Positions 24,986 through 35,210 of a DNA stretch of 57,759 bases are shown here, piece by piece. This DNA comes from an uncultured Collinsella sp. (GTDB taxonomy: Bacteria; Actinomycetota; Coriobacteriia; Coriobacteriales; Coriobacteriaceae). The translations under genes were made by a program, and so were the position numbers. The notes beneath the pieces were generated by a model. That model did not search any database. It saw nothing but the letters and a program-made list of their open reading frames with translations, and was not told the origin of the DNA. Location: assembly GCA_900545055.1 (NCBI GenBank), contig UQXP01000008.1, positions 1 to 57,759 of the forward strand, in the 5' to 3' direction. Each line of letters opens with the position of its first letter. The stretch's first letter is position 1.

Positions 24986-27354
24986 TAGCGCTCGCCTCCT
25001 TCCGTAACGGCTGCAATTTCTTCTTGGGTAAGCCCCAGCTCCTCGGCGGAAAGCTGCGACTGTGCGATTTCCAGGTACGCCGGGCAGCTGCGCAGTAGCT
25101 CCTCGTGCGTGCCGGTGCCCACTACGTGACCGTCGTCGAGTACAATGATCTGGTCGGCGTGCATGATGGTCGCGATGCGTTGTGCCACGACCACGAGCGC
25201 GGCGTCGGTGACGTTTTTGGCCAGCTCCTCGCGCAGGCGCGCGTCGGTCTTGTAGTCAAGCGCGCTAAACGAATCATCGAACACCACGACCTCGGGCTTC
25301 TTGGCCAGGGCGCGGGCGATGGCCAGACGCTGGCGCTGACCGCCCGAAACATTGGAGCCACCCTGGCTGATGGGGGAGTCGTAGCCGCCCTCGCGCTCGG
25401 CGATAAAGTCCTCGGCCTGGGCGATGCGTGCCGCCCGGTACATGTCCTCGTCGCTCACCATGTCGCCGGCAAACTTAAGGTTGCTCTCGACGGTGCCCGA
25501 GAACAGGCGTCCCTGCTGCGGGATATAGCCAATGCGGCGGCGTAGCTCGGAAAGGGTCATATCGCGCACATCGATGCCGTCGAGCGAAATGCTGCCGCCC
25601 GTGACGTCGTACAGGCGCGGGATGAGCTGCACGAGCGTGGACTTGCCCGAACCCGTGGAGCCGATGATGCCGAGCATCTGACCGGCGTGCGTGGTAAAGC
25701 TGACGCCGCTGATGACGTCGGCGCGGGCATCGGGGTACTGGAAGCTCACGTCGCGGAAAGCAAGCTCGCCGCGCGGCGCGCTGGCCGCAGGCGACTTGGG
25801 CGAAGCAGGGTCGTTGATGCTGGTGGGGCAGGTGAGGACCTCTTCCACGCGCTCGGCGGCAACCTCGGCGCGGGGCAGGATGACCGAAACCATGGTGAGG
25901 ATCATAAACGCCATGACGATCTGCATGGTGTAGGAGATAAACGCCATCATGTTGCCGACCTGCATCACGCCGTCGGACACGCCCTGCGCGCCAAACCAGA
26001 CGATAAGTACGGTGATGCAGTTCATGACGAGCATCATGAGCGGCATCATAAAGCTCATGGCGCGGTTGGTGTAGAGCTGCGTGGTCATCAGGTCGAGTGA
26101 CGCCTTGTCAAAACGTTCGAGCTCATGCTCCTCGCGGTTGAACGAGCGGATGGGCATAAGGCCGTCGAGCAGCTCACGGGCGGTAAGGTTCACGCGGTCA
26201 ACAAAGCTCTGCATCTTTTTGAACTTGGGCATGGTGAGGCCCATGAGCACGCCGACGACAGCCGAAACCGCGATGATGGCCACAGCGATGGTCCACTCCA
26301 GGCCGGTATGGTTGGCCAGGACGCGCATGACGGCGACGATGCCCATGACGGGAGCCATCAGGCACATGCGGATAAACAGGGTTGCGGCCATCTGAATCTG
26401 CTGAATGTCGTTGGTGCAGCGGGTGATGAGCGAGGCCTGGCTAAACTTGCCCACCTCGGCCGGCGAGAAGTGCATAACCTTGTTGAAGGTCTCGCGGCGC
26501 AGGTCGCGGGCGATGGAGCAGGCGGTGCGCGAAGCCACGGCGCCGGTCAGGATGGTGGCGACCAGCGACACCAGACACAGACCAAACATCGTGGTCGCCA
26601 TGCGGCCCAGGTAGGCGTTCTGCACGTCGGCGGGGTCGATGCCCTGTGCCTTGTACTCGTCCTGCACGTAGCTCACGGCGCGCTGGGTGACGATGGAGCC
26701 CGACATGGAGCCCATTTTGTCAGCCATATCGTTGGCGCCCTCGACGAGCTTGCCCTGATCGATAAGACCGCCTTCAACGCCTAGGCGCAGGCTCTTCATG
26801 GTGATCTTACCGCCGTCGGCGTCGATCTGCTTTTGCATGTTCTGCGCCGCTGCGACCTTCTGCTGCATCTCGGCGAGCTGCTCGGGCGTCATCGCCGCCA
26901 TCTGCTCGGGGGTGGGCATGGCCTGGGCGGCGCCGCCATCGCTTGCCTCGGTGGATGCGCCGGTCATGTCGCCCATGGAGTCGGCGTCGATGCCCTGGTT
27001 GAAGGCGAGCACGACGGTCTCGGGCAGGCTCATGATGTCGGCGATCTTGCCGCCGTCGGCGCGCTCCTCCTCGGTGCCCTTGTACGTTCGAATGCCGTTA
27101 TTGTCCGCATTGCTAAACACGGCCTCCACAGTTTTGGCGTCCTTGGCGCTCATAAAGAGTTCGAGGTCGTCGAGCGATTCGGCGCGAATGGTGTCGGGCA
27201 CGGGCGAGGCGATACCGCCTTGCTGCACGCCCACGTCGACGATATCGCTCATATAGGTAGGCAGTGCCAGGTCGGCGTTGCAGCTGATTACGATGAGTAC
27301 GATAGCTGTGAACAGTGCCAGGATATGCTTTTTAAAGAGCTTGAGAATCCTCAC
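24985..27354 (-). CDS. Heterodimeric ABC exporter half with large extracellular insertion
   Basis: The 789-residue protein is about 200 longer than usual. Helix 1 is at about residues 10-30. About 220 residues then follow before helix 2, rich in Ala, Met, Gln and Asp (including PTPEQMAAMTPEQLAEMQQK, probably helical or coiled). The remaining helices and the ATPase are normal. Walker A is GSTGSGKST and the signature is VSGGQRQR. Walker B is VVVFDDSFS, with Asp in place of the catalytic Glu, so this half supplies the degenerate site. It overlaps the MarR gene at its start and the partner at its end, forming a three-gene operon. Confidence 0.9.
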   Translation of the reverse strand: MRILKLFKKHILALFTAIVLIVISCNADLALPTYMSDIVDVGVQQGGIASPVPDTIRAESLDDLELFMSAKDAKTVEAVFSNADNNGIRTYKGTEEERADGGKIADIMSLPETVVLAFNQGIDADSMGDMTGASTEASDGGAAQAMPTPEQMAAMTPEQLAEMQQKVAAAQNMQKQIDADGGKITMKSLRLGVEGGLIDQGKLVEGANDMADKMGSMSGSIVTQRAVSYVQDEYKAQGIDPADVQNAYLGRMATTMFGLCLVSLVATILTGAVASRTACSIARDLRRETFNKVMHFSPAEVGKFSQASLITRCTNDIQQIQMAATLFIRMCLMAPVMGIVAVMRVLANHTGLEWTIAVAIIAVSAVVGVLMGLTMPKFKKMQSFVDRVNLTARELLDGLMPIRSFNREEHELERFDKASLDLMTTQLYTNRAMSFMMPLMMLVMNCITVLIVWFGAQGVSDGVMQVGNMMAFISYTMQIVMAFMILTMVSVILPRAEVAAERVEEVLTCPTSINDPASPKSPAASAPRGELAFRDVSFQYPDARADVISGVSFTTHAGQMLGIIGSTGSGKSTLVQLIPRLYDVTGGSISLDGIDVRDMTLSELRRRIGYIPQQGRLFSGTVESNLKFAGDMVSDEDMYRAARIAQAEDFIAEREGGYDSPISQGGSNVSGGQRQRLAIARALAKKPEVVVFDDSFSALDYKTDARLREELAKNVTDAALVVVAQRIATIMHADQIIVLDDGHVVGTGTHEELLRSCPAYLEIAQSQLSAEELGLTQEEIAAVTEGGER

Positions 27355-27800
27355 TCGGCATCTCTCCTTTCTTGATTGCGGTCGATAATTTCGTTGGCAC
27401 GTCTAAGAAGGCGTACCATCTCTTGGGTATCTGTTTCGCCGAGCTGCTCGAGGAAAGCCGCGGTGCGGTCCTCGAATTCCCGGCGTTTGATTTCGAGATC
27501 CTGGAATCCCTTGTCGGTCACTATGACGTGTACGCGACGACGGTCGGTCTTTGAGTGCTCACGCTCAACCCAGCCCTTGGCTTCGAGAGCGCGTAGGATA
27601 TTGGCAATGCGGGCATTCGAGACCCAGGCGCGATCAGCGAGCTCGCTCGGCGTGAGCGAACCGCCAGCGAGCATAAGGGCGCGCATGACAGCCATCTCGC
27701 CGCTGAGAGCTTTGTCCACAAAGCGCGAAACGCGCTGGTGAATGCCGCCAAACTCGGTAAGGAGCTGACGCCCAAGCTCATGGAAATCGGTATCTTCCAC
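27351..27800 (-). CDS. MarR-family transcriptional regulator
   Basis: The 149-residue winged-helix protein has the recognition region SELADRAWVSNARIANILRALEAKGWVERE and the wing KTDRRRVHVIVTDKG. MarR proteins usually repress the adjacent exporter and release DNA on binding a drug or phenolic. It is the first gene of the operon with the ABC pair; its stop overlaps the next start (ATGA). The 5' flank has TTTTCGGTGAAA near 27822-27833, a possible self-operator. Confidence 0.88.
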   Translation of the reverse strand: MEDTDFHELGRQLLTEFGGIHQRVSRFVDKALSGEMAVMRALMLAGGSLTPSELADRAWVSNARIANILRALEAKGWVEREHSKTDRRRVHVIVTDKGFQDLEIKRREFEDRTAAFLEQLGETDTQEMVRLLRRANEIIDRNQERRDAE

Positions 27801-28350
27801 CGAAAACCCCTAACACTAGAAACTATTTTCGGTGAAAGATGATACCCCTGCACGCGCGCCCTATACGGTAGATTTTGGGACATGCCTAGAAAACTACCTT
27901 TAGGCGACCTCCGTACACCGTCGGTGCCAGTAAAGTTTGGGGCAGATCGTTAGGCATGTCCTAAAGTCTACTCAGAGGCACTTTACCCTGCTAAAGCTGG
28001 CATAACAGCTAGAGTGAACGTCGTACAAAGGCAAGGAAAAATATCAAACAAATCGGTGAACGGTAGTTGTTCGCGCTCGCATTTCCTGCGGATTTGTTAA
28101 AAACGCCCTAATGGTATAAAAAAAGAAACATATAACAGCCCTGATGAAGGGGGTAGCTATGTTATCCTTCTCAAACGGGTGAAATCTTGGGTTTTGGGTT
28201 GCAGTTCCAAGGTGGACAAACGTTTTTCCCTGTACCAACGTGTGGTGAAGAACGGAAGAAGCCGGTAGTGCAAGCCGATAATTCAAGAATTCAATAAGCA
28301 GCGGTGTGAGAGAGCGCCGCATTACACGTAACTAGGAGCGTGGTTACACA
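27801..28350. promoter_or_regulatory. Long divergent leader between MarR and pflB
   Basis: This 550-bp gap has no gene that I can support. It contains a palindromic element at 27874-27965, a CGGTGAACGGT motif at about 28055 that resembles the boxes of the amine island, and an AT-rich stretch near 28095-28130 (TTGTTA ... TATAAA, 15-bp spacer) that may be the pflB promoter. That would leave a leader of over 200 bases. I see no clear FNR or Rex palindrome. Confidence 0.4.
27874..27965. repeat. Palindromic element with GGACATGCCTA ends
   Basis: GGACATGCCTA (27878-27888) pairs with TAGGCATGTCC (27951-27961), extendable to 16 bp with two mismatches. Just downstream, AAAGTCTACTCA is identical to the arm sequence of the duplicated 277-bp element read in reverse, which hints at a shared origin. 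Confidence 0.6.
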
Positions 28351-30402
<2,052 letters not shown>

Positions 30403-30405
30403 CTA

Positions 30406-30467
30406 TTGTTAGTGCTATACTAACAATAACGATTACTGATTAGCGCGCCGGTTTCGGCCGGCGCCTA
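30406..30467 (+). other. Two hairpins between pflB core and radical-domain gene
   Basis: ATTGTTAG/CTAACAAT with a 7-base loop lies at 30406-30428 and is followed by GCGCCGG/CCGGCGC at about 30448-30467. There is no T tract. They look like processing or stability elements that could allow different amounts of the two polypeptides. Confidence 0.65.
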
Positions 30468-30487
30468 TCGATCGAAGGAGACACATT

Positions 30488-30739
30488 ATGAAGGTTTCTG
30501 AAGTTTCCGAGACTCAGGCCGATAACCTGGTCCACATGCTCGACGCTTACGCCGAGAAGGGTGGCCATCACCTGAACATCAACGTCTTCAACCGTGAGAC
30601 GCTGCTTGACGCTCAGGCTCACCCCGAGAAGTACCCGCAGCTGACCATCCGCGTTTCCGGCTATGCCGTGAACTTCCACACGCTCACCAAGGAGCAGCAG
30701 GACGAGGTCATTTCGCGTACCTTCCACGACAAGTTCTAA
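30488..30739 (+). CDS. Stand-alone glycyl-radical domain of pyruvate formate-lyase
   Basis: The 83-residue protein matches the C-terminal end of PflB. HHLNINVFNRETLL, PEKYPQLTIRVSGYAVNF and LTKEQQDEVISRTF line up with the E. coli enzyme's last about 60 residues, with the radical Gly at position 58 in RVSGYA. GrcA (YfiD) of E. coli is a comparable spare part of 127 residues, but there the main enzyme keeps its own domain. Here the core gene lacks it, so this protein should be an obligate subunit. GAAGGAG precedes ATG 30488 at ideal spacing, and the frame differs from pflB. The preceding residues (1-25) are unlike other PFLs. Confidence 0.92.
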   Translation: MKVSEVSETQADNLVHMLDAYAEKGGHHLNINVFNRETLLDAQAHPEKYPQLTIRVSGYAVNFHTLTKEQQDEVISRTFHDKF

Positions 30740-30762
30740 AGGGGTTTAACTCCCGCAGGATC

Positions 30763-30892
30763 GCCGGGCCGCTTTGGGTTACTTTCCAAAACGTCCTCGG
30801 ACATGCAAAGGGCTCCGCTGCGCGCTTCGCGCGGCGGAGCCCTTTGCGTCCTGCGGAAATGTTTTGGAAAGTAACCCAAAGCGGCCCGGCGG
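30763..30892. repeat. Two-tier hairpin repeat, copy 1
   Basis: The outer stem has 31-bp perfect arms (30763-30793 with 30862-30892). The inner stem has 14-bp perfect arms (30806-30848). The unpaired strands between stems read GTCCTCGGACAT (30794-30805) and GTCCTGCGGAAAT (30849-30861). These loop sequences recur in copies 2-4 although the arms differ. It lies 23 bp after the radical-domain gene and may also stop transcription. Confidence 0.85.
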
Positions 30893-31005
30893 GGGTCCTG
30901 TGTAGTCACCCTTTAGGCGGAACTCTCCTAATTATTTGGATGAGTCGTTTACTTACTTGTGCTGTTACCGTCTACCCGCTGTTGTTGGGGTATGCTTTGT
31001 TCGTA

Positions 31006-31020
31006 TGTAAACGTTTGACA
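31006..31020. promoter_or_regulatory. Candidate LacI operator, self-regulation
   Basis: TGTAAACGTTTGACA has the AAACGTTT core of LacI/GalR operators and lies 20 bp before the regulator's start codon. It matches the sites at 32155 and 32172. Confidence 0.7.
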
Positions 31021-31040
31021 TGTTGATGGGGGAGGGTGCT

Positions 31041-32051
31041 ATGGCTCGCGAGGGCGCTCGTTCTAAGGATTCTGCTAAGCCTGGCATCAAGGAAGTTGCA
31101 GCGGTGGCGGGGGTTTCGCCTACTACGGTATCTCGCGTGCTTAATAATCGCGGCTATATTAGCCAAGAGACCCGCGATAAGGTCCATGCCGCGATGGAGC
31201 GCATCAACTATACGCCCAACGATATCGCCCGTGCCATGCTCAACGGTCGCCTGAATCTTATCGGTATGATCGTTCCCTTTGTGAGCAGCCCGTTCCATGC
31301 TCAGGTTGTGCAGGCGGTCGAGCGCACGTTGGCGGAAAACGGCTTTAAGATGCTGCTGTGCAACAGCGCCAATCGACCCGATCTTGAGCGTTCCTATATT
31401 GACATGCTCCGCCGCAATATGGTCGACGGCGTCATCGTCAACTCCCTCAATATCGGTGCCGAGGCATATGCCGAGATGGGCTTGAGCCTGGTTGGCATCG
31501 ACTGCGATCTTGGCGAGGGCTCTGTCCAGATTGCAAGTGACAGCTATGGCATCGGCGAGCTCGCCACGCGCCGTCTGATTGATGACGGCTGCAGGCGTAT
31601 CCTGTGCCTGCGCAGCAATAGCCGCATGCGCATGCCTGCCAATAAGCGTACCGATGCCTACCTCGATGTTGTTGAGCAGGCCGGTTTGTCCGCGCTTGTC
31701 CGTGAGGTTGAGTTCGTTAAGCCCGACGACGAAAAGGGCGCGGTCGTTGCGAAGATCCTCGATGAGAACCCCGATATTGACGGCATCTTTGCGGGAGACG
31801 ACACGATGGCGGCCATCTGCCTCAACATGATGAAGCAGCGCGGCTTGAGTGCTCCGGACGATATTAAGGTGGTGGGCGCGGATGGTGCCCGCCGAACTAT
31901 GACGTTTATGCCTGACTTAACAACCGTACGTCAAGATATCGATCGCATCGGAGAGCTCGCGGCGCAATCCATCATCGCTCTTATTAACGGCGATAATCCC
32001 GAATCGAATATCAAGCTCCCCGTTGAACTCATTGAGGGCAAAACCGCGTAG
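31041..32051 (+). CDS. LacI-family regulator of the sucrose/fructoside cluster
   Basis: The 336-residue protein has an N-terminal helix-turn-helix (IKEVAAVAGVSPTTVSRVLNNRGYIS, about residues 16-41) and a periplasmic-binding-protein-like sugar domain (LIGMIVPFVSSPFHAQ... through DDTMAAICLNMMKQ). ATG 31041 follows GGGGGAGGG. AAACG-type operator sites occur before its own start and three times before the next gene, so it most likely represses the GH32-PTS-GH32 cluster and itself, with release by a sugar or sugar phosphate. Confidence 0.9.
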   Translation: MAREGARSKDSAKPGIKEVAAVAGVSPTTVSRVLNNRGYISQETRDKVHAAMERINYTPNDIARAMLNGRLNLIGMIVPFVSSPFHAQVVQAVERTLAENGFKMLLCNSANRPDLERSYIDMLRRNMVDGVIVNSLNIGAEAYAEMGLSLVGIDCDLGEGSVQIASDSYGIGELATRRLIDDGCRRILCLRSNSRMRMPANKRTDAYLDVVEQAGLSALVREVEFVKPDDEKGAVVAKILDENPDIDGIFAGDDTMAAICLNMMKQRGLSAPDDIKVVGADGARRTMTFMPDLTTVRQDIDRIGELAAQSIIALINGDNPESNIKLPVELIEGKTA

Positions 32052-32107
32052 TTCATCCCGTGCCAAAAGAATTCCTCAAACGCCTCTGATTACCGTTCAC
32101 CGGCATA

Positions 32108-32192
32108 TGTCAACCGTTTGCCGACGACTGGAGCTGCGAAAAGACGTATTAGTGTGAAAACGTTTGACATATGAAAACGATTGACATATCTT
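32108..32192 (+). promoter_or_regulatory. Triple LacI operator and promoter of the GH32-PTS operon
   Basis: TGTCAACCGTTTGCC lies at 32108-32122, TGAAAACGTTTGACA at 32155-32169 and TGAAAACGATTGACA at 32172-32186. The last two are 17 bp apart. A promoter fits within them: -35 TTGACA at 32164-32169, a 17-bp spacer and TATCTT at 32187-32192, so bound repressor would cover it. Confidence 0.7.
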
Positions 32193-32235
32193 GCAGTTGT
32201 ACCGAGTTAGTATCTCGTGGGAAAGGAAGTCTCGG

Positions 32236-33618
32236 ATGCACAAGGTGTATTACCAACCTGAGGGAATTTGGGTAGGCGACATCATGCCGTACGGCGAGGA
32301 CGGCACGTTCTATCTCTATCATCAGCGTGACACGCGTAACCCCGAACCTTTCGGAGAGCCGTTTGGCTGGGCACTCGCTACGACCAAGGATTTCGTCAAC
32401 TACAAGGACTTTGGCGAGAGCCTTGAGCGTGGCGGCGACGAGGAAGTCGACCAGTACATTTATGCCGGCACGGTGTTTAAGGTGGGCGACAAGTACCATG
32501 CGCTCTACACTGGTTGCAATCGCGATAAGGTCCGCGCACGCTTGATGAAGCAGGTTCTTCTTCACGCAACGAGTGACGACGCCGTCAAGTGGGAGAAGAA
32601 CATCGCCGAGACGCTGCTTCCGCCCCAGGAGGGTTACGATGACCGCAACTGGCGCGATCCCTTTGTGCTTTGGGACGAGGAGAACGAGGAGTATATGCTC
32701 ATCCTCGGAACGCGCGTGGGCGAGGACAAGCGTCTGATGACCGGCCGCCTGGTCAAGTTCACCTCCAAGGATCTGACCAACTGGGAGTTCCAGGGCGACT
32801 GGTGGAACCCGGGCCTGTACACCATGTTTGAGATGCCTGATCTCTTTAAGATGGGCGACTGGTGGTACCTCGTCTTTTCCGAGTACAGCGACGGCAACAA
32901 GACCCGTTACCGCATGTCCAAGTCCATCAACGGTCCTTGGATTACCCCCGCTGACGACTCCTTCGACGGCCGCGCGTACTACGCCGCTCGCACCGCATTC
33001 GATGGCGAGCGCCGCGTTCTCTTTGGTTGGGTCCCGACGCGCGACGAGGGCGGCGACCCCAGCTCTTACCTGTGGGGCGGTACCTTCATGCCCCTCGAGA
33101 TCGTCCAGCGCGAGGACGGTTCGCTCGGCACCAAGCTTCCCGAGAGCATGCTCGGCGCCTTTGGCGAGGGCAAGGCTGTCGAAGCCTTCGAGCTCTCCTG
33201 CGAGTCGGGCAAGGTCGAGCAGGTTTTGTCTGCAGACGCCGGCTCCACCTACTTGCTCGATGCCGACATTGAGCTCGGCGGTAACGCTGCCGGCTTCTCG
33301 GTCAAGTTCGCCGAGGACGCCGAGACCGGTCTTGCCTATGAGTTCCGCGCCAACCTGCGCGAGGGCAAGCTCGAGTTCACGCCGGCTCCCCAGTACCCGT
33401 GGTTCCAGGTCAACAACATGGGCCTCGAGCGTCCGTTGTTCTTTAAGGGCGAGGGCACTCACCATGTGCGTCTGGTCGTCGACGACGACATCGCGACCAT
33501 CTTTGTCGATGATGTTGCGCTCAACGCTCGCTTCTGCAACAAGCAGGGCCAGGGTGTGGCGCTTACCGTCACCGACGGTGCGCTCAAGTGCGCAAACGCA
33601 ACGATCGCGTCTCTGTAG
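32236..33618 (+). CDS. Glycoside hydrolase family 32-like protein, atypical
   Basis: The 460-residue protein has a beta-propeller and a C-terminal beta-sandwich as in GH32. It lacks the usual WMNDPNG: the N-terminus reads GIWVGDIMPYGEDGTFYLYHQ, keeping an Asp (15) at the nucleophile position. The transition-state motif RDP is present (140-142), and the acid/base motif is EMPD (Glu199) instead of ECPD. Such variants act on fructosides or are only distantly related to levanases. GGGAAAGGA precedes ATG 32236. It is the first gene of the LacI-controlled operon with a PTS permease; whether the substrate is phosphorylated is unknown. Confidence 0.82.
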   Translation: MHKVYYQPEGIWVGDIMPYGEDGTFYLYHQRDTRNPEPFGEPFGWALATTKDFVNYKDFGESLERGGDEEVDQYIYAGTVFKVGDKYHALYTGCNRDKVRARLMKQVLLHATSDDAVKWEKNIAETLLPPQEGYDDRNWRDPFVLWDEENEEYMLILGTRVGEDKRLMTGRLVKFTSKDLTNWEFQGDWWNPGLYTMFEMPDLFKMGDWWYLVFSEYSDGNKTRYRMSKSINGPWITPADDSFDGRAYYAARTAFDGERRVLFGWVPTRDEGGDPSSYLWGGTFMPLEIVQREDGSLGTKLPESMLGAFGEGKAVEAFELSCESGKVEQVLSADAGSTYLLDADIELGGNAAGFSVKFAEDAETGLAYEFRANLREGKLEFTPAPQYPWFQVNNMGLERPLFFKGEGTHHVRLVVDDDIATIFVDDVALNARFCNKQGQGVALTVTDGALKCANATIASL

Positions 33619-33663
33619 TGGCAACGAACCGTTTTATGATTTAGAAAAGGAATGGAGAGGAAC

Positions 33664-35115
33664 ATGGACTACAAGGCAGTGTCCCAGCAAGTCGTCGACA
33701 ACGTCGGCGGACTGGAGAACATCGAGGGCGCCACGCATTGCGTGACCCGTCTGCGTCTGGTGCTCAAGGATACGAGCAAATACAACAAGGCCGAGCTCGA
33801 GAACATCGATGGCGTCAAGGGCGTGCTGTACAACAGCGGCCAGCTCATGATCATCTTCGGTACCGGTACCGTCAACAAGGTTTACGATGAGTTTATGGCT
33901 CTGACGGGCGTTAAGGAGATCAGCGCTTCCGAGGTCAAGGGCGCCGAGGCGGACAAGAAGGGCAAGTTCTTCTCGGTCCTCAAGGTATTCTCGGACATCT
34001 TTATCCCCATCATTCCCGCCTTCGTCGGCGCTGCAATCATCATCGGCCTTAAGTCGCTGATCGTTGCCAACGGCCTCTTTGGCATGGAGGGCAGCCTCGC
34101 CGATCACAGCGAGTTCCTCAAGAACCTCGCAAGCTTCTTTGCCATTATCGCCACCACGTTCGACTACCTGCCTGTCCTGGTTATGTACAGCGCGGTCAAG
34201 CGTTTTGGCGGTAACCCGATCCTGGGCATCCTCGTCGGTATCGTCATGGTTCACCCGAGCCTTATGAACCGCAACACGTTCGTTATGGACCCGACGGGTG
34301 CTGAGTACTGGAACTTCGGTCCGCTATCCATTCCCATGGTTGCTTTCCAGGGCGGTGTGTTCCCCGCAATCCTGACTGCCTGGTTTATGGCCAAGGTCGA
34401 GAAGATTGCCCAGAAGTACATCCCCGAGGTCGTTTCGTTCGTCTTTGTCCCGACCGTTACCCTGATTCTTGCTAACGTTGCCCTGTTCACCGTGTTCGGC
34501 CCGCTCGGCAACCTGATCGGTGACGTCCTCGCCGGCGTAATCGATATCCTGTACAACAGGATGGGCGTCTTTGGTGCCTTTGTCTTCGCCGCGTTCCTGC
34601 AGCCGCTCGTCGTTACCGGTACGCATCAGTTCATCCAGGGTATCGAGGCCAACCTCGTTGCCACGACCGGCTTCAACTACATCCAGGCCATCTGGTCGGT
34701 TTCCATCATCGCCCAGGGCGGCGGCGCCATCGGCATGTACCTCATTCACAAGAAGCATTCCAAAGAGCGCAACATCTGCATGTCTTCCTTTATCCCGACG
34801 CTGGTCGGTATCTCCGAGCCCGCTATCTTTGCTGCAAACATGCGCTACTCGATTATTCCGTTCATCTGCGCATGCATCGGTGCAGGCTGCGGCGGTGCCT
34901 TCGTCAAGCTCTTTGAGGTGCGCGCTATCGGTCAGGGTCTGACCGGCGTTCTTGGCCTGCTCATCGTCACGCCCGAGACCCTCGTGTGGTATGTGGCTGG
35001 CAATCTCATCGCCTTTATCGTGCCGATCGTCTTGATCCTTGCTTACAACAAGGCAAAGGGCGTTCCGACCACCGATGAAGAGGGCGCTGGCGCTGGCTTC
35101 GATGTAAGCTTCTAG
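33664..35115 (+). CDS. PTS EIIBC, sucrose/beta-glucoside type
   Basis: The 483-residue membrane permease phosphorylates its sugar during uptake. The EIIB domain spans about residues 1-85 with the phospho-Cys in THCVTRLRL (Cys26). The EIIC domain spans about 100-470 with many helices, and GISEPAIFA near 385 is a conserved EIIC motif of the glucose-sucrose group. There is no EIIA domain, so a glucose-type EIIA elsewhere must supply phosphate. GGAGAGGA precedes ATG 33664. Flanked by two GH32 genes, it is most likely specific for sucrose or a short fructoside (ScrA-like). Confidence 0.88.
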   Translation: MDYKAVSQQVVDNVGGLENIEGATHCVTRLRLVLKDTSKYNKAELENIDGVKGVLYNSGQLMIIFGTGTVNKVYDEFMALTGVKEISASEVKGAEADKKGKFFSVLKVFSDIFIPIIPAFVGAAIIIGLKSLIVANGLFGMEGSLADHSEFLKNLASFFAIIATTFDYLPVLVMYSAVKRFGGNPILGILVGIVMVHPSLMNRNTFVMDPTGAEYWNFGPLSIPMVAFQGGVFPAILTAWFMAKVEKIAQKYIPEVVSFVFVPTVTLILANVALFTVFGPLGNLIGDVLAGVIDILYNRMGVFGAFVFAAFLQPLVVTGTHQFIQGIEANLVATTGFNYIQAIWSVSIIAQGGGAIGMYLIHKKHSKERNICMSSFIPTLVGISEPAIFAANMRYSIIPFICACIGAGCGGAFVKLFEVRAIGQGLTGVLGLLIVTPETLVWYVAGNLIAFIVPIVLILAYNKAKGVPTTDEEGAGAGFDVSF

Positions 35116-35210
35116 TTGAGCCGCTCAGTGTAATGTGCGGATAAGTCCATTTGAGGAAGGGCGTTCGGCTCGTGTGAGTCGAGCGTCCTTTCCTATAGAC
35201 GAGAAGGTCA

